From the NCBI GenBank assembly GCA_002491245.1, contig DKVO01000037.1:1-55256 (forward strand): a stretch of 55,256 nt of DNA, given 5' to 3'. Position numbers and translations under genes: made by a program. Shown here piece by piece: positions 6,964 through 14,019 of the stretch. The DNA is from Porphyromonadaceae bacterium UBA7176 (GTDB taxonomy: Bacteria; Bacteroidota; Bacteroidia; Bacteroidales; Muribaculaceae). Under the pieces are notes generated by a model, which was not told the DNA's origin, did no database searches, and was given only the letters and a program-made list of their open reading frames with translations. Position 1 is the first letter of the stretch. Every line of letters starts with the position of its first letter.

Positions 6964-8784
6964 TTATTTCGGCTGTTTGCCGAATGTGTCGCGCAGGGTG
7001 TCGACTACGTTTATGATGTAGTCGCCAGTGCGCTCGAGGTCGCCGATAATGTCCATGTAGTATATACCGGCCTGGTACTCGTAGTGACGGTTGTTGATGT
7101 TCTCTACGTTTCCGGAACGGAGGGCGTTGCGGAAGTTGTTGATCTCACGCTCTTTGTTGTAGCTGTCGATTAGAGATTTTGCGCTGACGTTCTCGATGTT
7201 CTGCAGGCTTTGTATCATCATGGCCATAGCATCTTTGACATAGATGTACATGGAGTCGATGTTCTTGTAAATCTCGTCGGTGAACTCGGCACCGCTCTGT
7301 ATCTTGCGGTTTAGTATCTTGCCTATGCCGAGACAGCTGTCGGCGATACTCTCGATTTCGCTGATAATGTTGAGCATGGCAGCTATGCGGAGTTTGCCTT
7401 CGTTAGAAAGTCTGCCTTCGGCGCATCGGTTGAGATAGTGTGCGATCTCGAGTTCCATGCGGTCGGATATGTCTTCGTATTTCTCGACGCGTGAAAGGAG
7501 GTTGTTGTATTCCTCGCTTTTCTCTTTTGTGTGGATGAGGTCCTGAGCCATGTTTATCATGCGCCCGACACGGTCGGCATATACGGCGATTTCTTTTTCG
7601 GCCTGAGCGATGTTGAGCTCGGCAGCAGAGAGCATACCACCGGAGATGAATTTGAGAGTGAACTCTTCGTCGTCGCGGTTCTTTGCCGGTATAATCCATT
7701 CGACAACTTTAACGTACACGTTAGTGAGCCAAATCATTACGAGGACGTTGACGATGTTGAAAGTGGTGTGGAATATTGACAGGCCGAAAGATACGCTCAT
7801 CTGCATCTTGGCAATTGACTTGAGTGCGTCGTGTCCGGCCGGGAGGGAGTTGTCGAAGAGGTGATTGTAGATTTCGGGAGATGTGGCCTCGAGGTGAGAA
7901 ACGTATTTATATAGTTCTTCGGGGTTTCCTTGTCCGATGGTCTCGGTGATCCATGCGTTGAGGTCGGCGAAGGGTATGAATACGCAGAGACACCATACCG
8001 TGCCGAGGAGGTTGAAGAGGAGGTGTCCCATCGAGGCTCTTTTAGCGGCGACGTTACCGCTCAGAGAGGCGAGGATAGGTGTTATGGTGGTTCCGATGTT
8101 GCTGCCGAGGACGACGGCGCAAGCGAGGTCGAAAGTGATCCATCCTTTGCTGCACATGATCAGGACGATGGCGAATGTGGCTGCCGAAGATTGTATGATC
8201 ATGGTGAGGACGAGGCCTACGAGGCAGAATATCAGGACGGAGCGAAATCCCATTGAGGCGTAGTCGCGCAGGACAGCGAACATCTCGGGGTTGCTCTGCA
8301 GGTCGGGGACATAGGCACTGATCATGTCGAGACCCATGAAGAGGAATGAGAAGCCTATGAGGAACTCGCCGACATTCTTGGATTTGCTTTTGTTTGTGAG
8401 GAGCAGCACGACAGCAAAACCAATCAGGGGCAGGACGAAGGCCGAAATGCTGACTTTAAATCCGAACAGTGCTATGATCCAAGCGGTGAAGGTGGTGCCG
8501 ACGTTCGCGCCGAATATCACAGCCATTGACTGGGCGAGCGACATGAGGCCGGCGTTTACGAAGCTGACGACCATGACGGTCGAGGCAGAGGAGCTTTGTA
8601 TGAGCGCGGTGATTGCACAGCCGGTAAGAAGTCCGGCGACGCGGTTTCGCGTCATTGCTGAGAGGATGTTGCGCAGGCGGTCGCCGGCGGCTTTCTGAAG
8701 CCCCTCGCTCATTACTTTCATGCCGTAAAGGAACAAGCCTACGGCGCCGAGGAGGCATAAAAAGTCAAGAATGCTGTAGTCCAT
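6964..8784 (-). CDS. Na+/phosphate symporter with PhoU-like C-terminal domain (606 aa)
   Basis: Two inverted NptA-type repeats carry the substrate motifs IQSSSASTVMVV and IQSSAATFAIVL, with about eight membrane segments in residues 1-350. The C-terminal ~230 residues are soluble helices resembling PhoU (SEYNNLLSRVEKYEDISDRME; GDLERTGDYIINVVDTLRD). It imports phosphate or a similar oxyanion with sodium at the inner membrane, and the PhoU-like part probably regulates transport. Length and arrangement match the Na/Pi-cotransporter II-related family. A clear promoter lies at 8834-8864. Confidence 0.9.
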   Translation of the reverse strand: MDYSILDFLCLLGAVGLFLYGMKVMSEGLQKAAGDRLRNILSAMTRNRVAGLLTGCAITALIQSSSASTVMVVSFVNAGLMSLAQSMAVIFGANVGTTFTAWIIALFGFKVSISAFVLPLIGFAVVLLLTNKSKSKNVGEFLIGFSFLFMGLDMISAYVPDLQSNPEMFAVLRDYASMGFRSVLIFCLVGLVLTMIIQSSAATFAIVLIMCSKGWITFDLACAVVLGSNIGTTITPILASLSGNVAAKRASMGHLLFNLLGTVWCLCVFIPFADLNAWITETIGQGNPEELYKYVSHLEATSPEIYNHLFDNSLPAGHDALKSIAKMQMSVSFGLSIFHTTFNIVNVLVMIWLTNVYVKVVEWIIPAKNRDDEEFTLKFISGGMLSAAELNIAQAEKEIAVYADRVGRMINMAQDLIHTKEKSEEYNNLLSRVEKYEDISDRMELEIAHYLNRCAEGRLSNEGKLRIAAMLNIISEIESIADSCLGIGKILNRKIQSGAEFTDEIYKNIDSMYIYVKDAMAMMIQSLQNIENVSAKSLIDSYNKEREINNFRNALRSGNVENINNRHYEYQAGIYYMDIIGDLERTGDYIINVVDTLRDTFGKQPK

Positions 8785-8833
8785 CAGTAGTGATATGGGT
8801 TAGCTTAGCCGGTGGCGGCTTTTTTTCCAAGTG

Positions 8834-8864
8834 CAAAATTAAGAAAAAAAATAAAGTGTGCAAA
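8834..8864 (-). promoter_or_regulatory. Promoter of the Na+/phosphate symporter gene
   Basis: On the - strand TTTG (8864-8861) is followed after 19 nt by TAATTTTG (8841-8834), an exact Bacteroidetes promoter 50 nt before the start codon. Confidence 0.75.
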
Positions 8865-8949
8865 AATTTATTATGCGGCCGTTGCGACGGATCTGTGAAG
8901 ATGCAGCAGCATATGCAATAAATGAGCCGGAGGTGCGTTAAAGAGAGCG

Positions 8950-10305
8950 ATGACAACAACCCGGGCAACAAGTAGAATCAACATGACCTCGGGGCCTTTG
9001 GTGCGCCCGATGATTTCGTTTGCGGTACCTCTTATCGCGAGCGGAATACTGCAACAGTCGTTCAACGCGGTGGATATAGTTGTCGCCGGTCGTTTTGCCG
9101 GCGCACACGCATTGTCGGCCGTAGGAAGCAACGGGCCAGTGATAGGGCTGATGATCAATATGTTCCTTGGCCTTGCCGTGGGTGTGAATGTGGTTATAGC
9201 CAATTATATCGGTCAGCGAAACAGCCGTGGAGTGTCGGCTGCGACGGGTGCGTCGATGTTTCTGTCGCTGATCTGCGGCGCGATGATGGTTGTGATCACG
9301 CAGATGTGTGCGGCTCCGCTGCTGCGTTTGCTCGGCACGCCGGGCGAGGTGCTTGACGATGCGATAGAGTATCTGAGGATTTTTGCGGTGGGTATGCCTT
9401 TCATGATAGTGTATAACTTCGGGGCAGCTGTTCTCCGAAGTATGGGAGATACGCGCCGACCGTTCTACAGCCTTGTTGTGGCCGGATTTGCGAATGTGGG
9501 CTTCAATTTTCTGTTTGTCGCCGGAATGGGGATGGGTGTGCATGGAGTGGCGTGGGGTACGGTGCTGTCGAATGTGATCAACGCAGCCATCATAGTAGTG
9601 ATACTTGTGCGTGAGCAATCGGCGGTGAGGTTGACGCCGGGAAATCTGCGTTGGGTTGGGCCGGAAATCGGCAAGGTGTGCCGTATCGGTGTTCCTGCCG
9701 GGTTGCAGACGACTGTGTTCTCGATCAGCAATATCTTTATCTTGAGCGCTATCAACAGTTTCGGGATGAAGGCGTCGGCAGGATCGGCGTCGGCGCTGAC
9801 TTATGAAATCTATTGTTATTTTGTGATGACGGCGTTCACACAGACTGCGACGGCATTTGTGAGCCAGAATTACGGAGCAGGTAATATTGAGCGTATCCGC
9901 CGTGTTTTCCGAGTGAGTCTGCTGATGTGTGTTGTGGTGTCGGCGGTGCTGAATATAGGCATCTCGTTTGCGAGGGAGGCGTTTATGGTTCCGTTTACGG
10001 ATGATGCGGAGGTGTTGGCGTATGGATGTGAGCGTATCTTGGTGGTGCTGACGTGGCAGTTTATCGCGTCGTACTATGAGCTTGGTGGTGCGACGATGCG
10101 CGGAGTGGGGTATTCGATGACTCCGGCTCTTATAACGATTTTCGGCACATGTGTGCTGAGGCTTGTGTGGGTTGGCTTTTTCCCTACGGGCGGCACTTTC
10201 GGGGAACTGCTTGCAATTTATCCGCTGTCGTGGACGGTGACAGACCTGATAATGTTTGCGGCATTTTATTTTGTTATGCGTAAGCTGAGGGTGAAGAAGG
10301 GGTAG
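8950..10305 (+). CDS. MATE family efflux transporter (451 aa)
   Basis: The protein has about twelve membrane segments in two homologous halves. The first MATE repeat opens with VRPMISFAVPLIASGILQQSFNAVDIVVAGRF and the second with PEIGKVCRIGVPAGLQTTVF. The motif FVSQNYGAGNIERIRR in the second half is typical. Such carriers export cationic drugs, bile-salt-like compounds or metabolites in exchange for Na+ or H+; the substrate cannot be told. The gene diverges from the phosphate symporter and ends 25 nt before a palindromic repeat block. Confidence 0.92.
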   Translation: MTTTRATSRINMTSGPLVRPMISFAVPLIASGILQQSFNAVDIVVAGRFAGAHALSAVGSNGPVIGLMINMFLGLAVGVNVVIANYIGQRNSRGVSAATGASMFLSLICGAMMVVITQMCAAPLLRLLGTPGEVLDDAIEYLRIFAVGMPFMIVYNFGAAVLRSMGDTRRPFYSLVVAGFANVGFNFLFVAGMGMGVHGVAWGTVLSNVINAAIIVVILVREQSAVRLTPGNLRWVGPEIGKVCRIGVPAGLQTTVFSISNIFILSAINSFGMKASAGSASALTYEIYCYFVMTAFTQTATAFVSQNYGAGNIERIRRVFRVSLLMCVVVSAVLNIGISFAREAFMVPFTDDAEVLAYGCERILVVLTWQFIASYYELGGATMRGVGYSMTPALITIFGTCVLRLVWVGFFPTGGTFGELLAIYPLSWTVTDLIMFAAFYFVMRKLRVKKG

Positions 10306-10329
10306 TGTTTGTTTTGCAAGACTGATTGA

Positions 10330-10424
10330 GGCACGCGCTTTGTGGTGCTACACCTTTGGCACAACGCGGAGTGTCGCGCTCCTCACGATGCTGTGGGGTG
10401 AAAATGAGGAGCATTTTCTTCCTA
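10330..10424. repeat. Palindromic repeat block before the promoter array
   Basis: The block contains module B (10330-10348), module A (10354-10384) and module D (10391-10424). The D copy matches 5247-5280 over 34 bases with one difference. It abuts the tandem promoter array without a gap. Confidence 0.72.
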
Positions 10425-10612
10425 AATTTTGTTTTGCGCTCGACTTATTCGTATTGTTGACCTTCGGTCTTAAATACTCACGCTCGGCAAAAACTCAAAT
10501 AAATTTTGTTTTGCGCTCGACTTATTCGTATTTTTGACCTTCGGTCTTAAATACTCATGCTCGGCAAAACTCAAATAAATTTGGTTTTGCGCTCGACTTA
10601 TTCGTATTTTTG
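10424..10612 (+). repeat. Tandem 76-77 bp repeats, each carrying a promoter
   Basis: Unit 1 (10424-10500, 77 bp), unit 2 (10501-10576, 76 bp) and a partial unit 3 (10577-10612) are nearly identical. Each starts with AAATTT, carries GCGCTCGACTTATTCGTATT and, in units 1 and 2, the small hairpin GACCTTCGGTC and ACTCAAATAA. The partial third unit ends within the promoter and runs straight into the GH127 leader. Confidence 0.85.
10428..10612 (+). promoter_or_regulatory. Three tandem promoters of the GH127 gene
   Basis: P1: TTTG 10428-10431, 20 nt, TATTGTTG 10452-10459 (one off consensus). P2: TTTG 10505-10508, 20 nt, TATTTTTG 10529-10536. P3: TTTG 10580-10583, 21 nt, TATTTTTG 10605-10612. P3 gives a leader of roughly 25 nt. 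P2 and P3 are near-perfect Bacteroidetes promoters. Confidence 0.7.
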
Positions 10613-10643
10613 CATCTATAAAATGACTTTTAAATCTGATACT

Positions 10644-12662
10644 ATGAAATTGAATAGATTTGTGTGGGTTTCGGCAGTGGCTGCAGTGGCTTTGTGCGGA
10701 TGTACGGGGCAGAGCGGCGAGAGTGTGAGCCGACCGCCGGAAGGTGTGCAGGGGGATGCTGTGTTGCGTCCGCTGATGCTTAAGAAGTTGCCGGCCGGGG
10801 CGATAAAGCCTGAGGGTTGGCTCAAGAAGCAGTGTGAACTCCAACGAGATGGCCTCAACGGGCACCTTGAAGAAATCAGTGCATGGCTTGCGAAGGATAA
10901 TAATGCGTGGCTCGAGGATGGCGGCGACCACGGCTGGGAGGAGGTTCCTTACTGGCTGCGCGGATACAGTCACCTGGCATACCTCCTGGACGACAACAAA
11001 ATGCTGGATGAATCGAAGATATGGATTGATGCCGCACTGGCGTCGCAGAAGGAAGATGGCTTTTTCGGGCCATATAACATACGTGGAGGCAAGCATGAGG
11101 TGTGGGCTCAGATGATCATGCTGTGGATTTTGCAGAACTGGTATGAATATACGGGCGATGAGCGTGTGCTTCCGTTCATGAAGAAATATTTCGAGTGGGA
11201 GCTTGCGCAGGCCGATGAGACTTTCCTTGAAGATTATTGGGAAAACTGCCGCGGCGGCGACAATATCTGGTCGGTGGTATGGTACTACGACAAGACGGGT
11301 GATGCGTCGGTGTTGCCTCTGATAGAGAAGATACACCGGAATAATGCGGAGTTTACCGATCCGGCGCGTCTGCCGAACTGGCATAATGTGAATATCGCCC
11401 AATACTTCAGGGAGCCAGCGGAGATGTATCTGCTTGATGGCGACAGCACGATGCTTGAGGCGACGTATAATATACATGACCTTGTGAGGCGTACGTGTGG
11501 CCAGGTGCCTGGCGGAATGTTCGGAGCGGACGAGAATGCCCGTATCGGGTATATAGATCCTCGTCAGGGAACGGAGACGTGTGGCTTCGCGGAGCAGATG
11601 TTGAGCGACGGAGTGATGCTTGGCATCACTGCCGACCCGATGTGGGCTGAGAATATGGAGGATGTTGCATTCAACTCTTTCCCGGCGTCGATGATGCCTG
11701 ATTTGAAGGCTTTGCGCTATATCACAAGCCCTAACCATGCGGTGAGTGACTCGAAAAACCATCACCCGGGGATAGATAACCGTGGCCCGTTCATGAACAT
11801 GAATCCGTTCAGCAGCCGTTGCTGCCAGCATAACCACGGGTTGGGCTGGCCGTCGTTCACGCAGTCGCTTGTGTATGGAACGAACGACGGTGGTGTCGCT
11901 TTCCCGGTGTACGGTCCGTGCAAGGCTACTGTCGGTGTCGCCGGCGGCGAGGAGGTGACGATAAATGAGGATACACGCTATCCGTTTACGGATAGGCTGA
12001 CATTCGAGGTGTCGATGGCGCAAGGGGCGAGCTTCCCGATGTATTTCCGCATACCTACGTGGACGCGTGACGCGAAGGTGTCGGTGAATGGTCGCGATGC
12101 AGGCGATGCTGTGGCCGGAGAGTATTTCAAGATAGAGCGCGAGTGGTCGGACGGTGACCGTGTGGAGCTTGTGCTGCCGATGCACCTGAGTGTGCGCCGC
12201 TGGCCGACGAACCAGAACAGCGCAACGCTGGATTATGGACCGCTGACGCTGTCGCTGCGTATCGACGAGCGGTATGAGAAGGCTAATTCGGCCGCTGTGG
12301 CTATAGGTGACTCGAAGTGGCAGGAGGGTGCAGACCCGGAGAAGTGGCCGACGTATGAGATCTATCCGGCTTCGCCGTGGAATTATTCGCTTATCGTGCC
12401 GGCCGGTGATGATGTGAGCGGCTTTACGGTGACGCGTCTTCCGTGGCCGGCCGATGACCAGCCTTTCACGCTGTCGGGAGTACCTCTGGAGGTGAGCGCA
12501 AGGGGACGTCAGGTGCCGTCGTGGGGCTTTGACAAGAGCGGCCTTACTGGTGTGTTGCCACGCTGTGATGCCAAGCGTTCGGATAGCGTCGATGATATCA
12601 AGCTTATCCCTATGGGTGCCGCACGTCTGCGTATCTCTGCTTTCCCGACAACGGAGGAGTGA
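10644..12662 (+). CDS. GH127 family glycosidase, probable beta-L-arabinofuranosidase lipoprotein (672 aa)
   Basis: A lipoprotein signal ends at Cys20 (AVALCGC). The catalytic domain is an (alpha/alpha)6 barrel of the GH127/DUF1680 family. The zinc and nucleophile residues known from HypBA1 are visible as Glu311-x-Cys313 (TETCGF) and the Cys393-Cys394 pair (SRCCQHNHG), followed by a beta-sandwich tail. Known members remove terminal beta-L-arabinofuranose from plant glycans. The ATG at 10644 is chosen over upstream in-frame codons because those lie in the promoter repeats. The transcript is driven by three tandem promoters. No SusC/D partner is nearby; rex follows after 69 nt. Confidence 0.85.
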   Translation: MKLNRFVWVSAVAAVALCGCTGQSGESVSRPPEGVQGDAVLRPLMLKKLPAGAIKPEGWLKKQCELQRDGLNGHLEEISAWLAKDNNAWLEDGGDHGWEEVPYWLRGYSHLAYLLDDNKMLDESKIWIDAALASQKEDGFFGPYNIRGGKHEVWAQMIMLWILQNWYEYTGDERVLPFMKKYFEWELAQADETFLEDYWENCRGGDNIWSVVWYYDKTGDASVLPLIEKIHRNNAEFTDPARLPNWHNVNIAQYFREPAEMYLLDGDSTMLEATYNIHDLVRRTCGQVPGGMFGADENARIGYIDPRQGTETCGFAEQMLSDGVMLGITADPMWAENMEDVAFNSFPASMMPDLKALRYITSPNHAVSDSKNHHPGIDNRGPFMNMNPFSSRCCQHNHGLGWPSFTQSLVYGTNDGGVAFPVYGPCKATVGVAGGEEVTINEDTRYPFTDRLTFEVSMAQGASFPMYFRIPTWTRDAKVSVNGRDAGDAVAGEYFKIEREWSDGDRVELVLPMHLSVRRWPTNQNSATLDYGPLTLSLRIDERYEKANSAAVAIGDSKWQEGADPEKWPTYEIYPASPWNYSLIVPAGDDVSGFTVTRLPWPADDQPFTLSGVPLEVSARGRQVPSWGFDKSGLTGVLPRCDAKRSDSVDDIKLIPMGAARLRISAFPTTEE

Positions 12663-12690
12663 GGCAGATGGCGTGTTTCGTGGGCATTGC

Positions 12691-12723
12691 TTGCGAAATT
12701 TCGGATAAATTTTCGTATCTTTG
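12691..12723 (+). promoter_or_regulatory. Promoter of rex with an internal palindrome
   Basis: TTG (12691-12693), 22 nt, TATCTTTG (12716-12723); the ATG is only 8 nt beyond, so the transcript has a very short or no leader. The spacer holds the perfect palindrome CGAAATTTCG (12694-12703), which could be an operator. Confidence 0.6.
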
Positions 12724-12731
12724 CAGTCGTT

Positions 12732-13388
12732 ATGACGGAAAAGACTACAACGACTACCACTATACAGCTGCCGGAGCCCACGCTCCGGCGGCTGCCGTGG
12801 TATCTGGCTTATCTGTCGACTCTTAAGAAGAGCGAGACGGAGTATATATCGACAACACGTATAGCGGAGGCCCTTGATGTGGATCCGTCGCAGATCGCGA
12901 AGGATCTTTCGTTTTTGGGAATACGGGGCAAGACGCGGATAGGCTATCAGGTTGATGCACTTGAAGATAAGTTGCGCGATTTTCTTGGCTTCGGGCGCCG
13001 GCACAATGCGATAATGGTAGGCGCCGGCAGTCTGGGGGCGGCTCTTATCGCTGACTCTGGCCTGCAGCGCTATGGATTGAATATCGTTGCCGGTATAGAT
13101 GTGAATGTGTCGTTGATAGGGTCTAAGATCAATGGTGTGGAGATTTTCTCACCAGAGAGGCTTGCCGAGCTTGTAGACCGGCTTGGTGTGGTTATCGGAA
13201 TTATTGCAGTGCCGGTTGACAGCGCCCAGTCGGTGAGCGATTTGCTATCGTCGGCCGGGATAAAGGCGATATGGAATTTCACTCCGTCGCGGATACGGGT
13301 TCCGGAGGGTGTGGTGATAGCCAATACTTCGATATACTCTCATCTGGCGGTGATGTATAACAGATTGTCGCTAAGGGATCTGCAATGA
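12732..13388 (+). CDS. rex: Redox-sensing transcriptional repressor Rex (218 aa)
   Basis: The N-terminal winged helix (LPWYLAYLSTLKKSETEYISTTRIAEALDV by sense) includes the recognition stretch DPSQIAKDLSFLG. The C-terminal Rossmann domain starts with IMVGAGSLGAALI and keeps the WNFTP segment near residue 190. Rex represses fermentation and respiration genes until NADH binds. The ATG at 12732 gives the family's normal length; a longer in-frame start would run through the promoter. The stop overlaps the next start by 4 nt. Confidence 0.93.
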   Translation: MTEKTTTTTTIQLPEPTLRRLPWYLAYLSTLKKSETEYISTTRIAEALDVDPSQIAKDLSFLGIRGKTRIGYQVDALEDKLRDFLGFGRRHNAIMVGAGSLGAALIADSGLQRYGLNIVAGIDVNVSLIGSKINGVEIFSPERLAELVDRLGVVIGIIAVPVDSAQSVSDLLSSAGIKAIWNFTPSRIRVPEGVVIANTSIYSHLAVMYNRLSLRDLQ

Positions 13389-13948
13389 AAACTCTGCTTG
13401 TGAGCACCGAAGGAGGCCGTTTTGTGGCTCGAGGTGGCGCTGATTCGGGGGTGTTGCGTCCGGGTGAGCCTGTTTTTGTGCCTGAAGAGGTGGATGAATG
13501 GGTGTCGGTTGTGGCTCCGGCGGTGAGGATAAGTCGTCTCGGGTTTCATATAAAGGCATCGTTTGCAAGGCAATACTATAGCGAGGTGGGTGCGGTGCAT
13601 CTGCTTTTGCCTCGCGACGAGGCGTTGTTGGGTGTGCCGATGCTGTTTCATGACCGTTGCATAGCGCCCGGGGAGTGGCATGATATTGATACACTGCACG
13701 ATACGTCGTTTGTCGTGACGGTTAATGATCGTGTCGGGATTGAAATGTTAAAAAAAGAATGCACTCTGAAAATGAGTGACTTACGTGTCGACGAGTTTTT
13801 GCAGTTTCTGTCGGGCCATATGACGATGAAGACCGGCGATATGCTGGTGTTCGGCGATGCGGCCATAGAACTTGGCAGCCCGGTGGCAGATACTAAGGTG
13901 AGGGCTTCGATTTTTGGAGCTCCGTCGCTCGACATAAAGATTAAGTAG
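13385..13948 (+). CDS. Conserved hypothetical protein coupled to rex, possibly FAH-fold-like (187 aa)
   Basis: The start codon overlaps the rex stop (ATGA), indicating translational coupling. The C-terminal half, with HMTMKTGDMLVFGD and a terminal ASIFGAPSLDIKI, resembles the end of fumarylacetoacetate hydrolase-fold proteins (family pattern: GD…GTP…GD.V…I.G…L). The acidic metal-binding cluster of true FAH enzymes is not visible, so if related it is probably non-catalytic. There is no signal peptide. It could act with Rex or be a passenger. The family assignment is weak; the reading frame itself is convincing. Confidence 0.42.
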   Translation: MKTLLVSTEGGRFVARGGADSGVLRPGEPVFVPEEVDEWVSVVAPAVRISRLGFHIKASFARQYYSEVGAVHLLLPRDEALLGVPMLFHDRCIAPGEWHDIDTLHDTSFVVTVNDRVGIEMLKKECTLKMSDLRVDEFLQFLSGHMTMKTGDMLVFGDAAIELGSPVADTKVRASIFGAPSLDIKIK

Positions 13949-14019
13949 GGCAGCACGTTTTCGGTGCTTGTTTAAAATCCCTAATACACAATAGCTTAAA
14001 TTACCTTAAAATCTAATTT

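Noticed and set aside
8938..9618. 226-codon frame antisense to the MATE gene start
   Set aside because: Low-complexity His/Arg product and full overlap with a well-supported transporter gene.
10424..10612. CRISPR array
   Set aside because: The units repeat end to end with no unique spacers and contain promoters; there are no cas genes in the window.
10470..13004. 844-codon open frame antisense to GH127 and rex
   Set aside because: It runs through the promoter repeats, has no domains, and is a shadow of the strongly biased + strand genes with clear family motifs.
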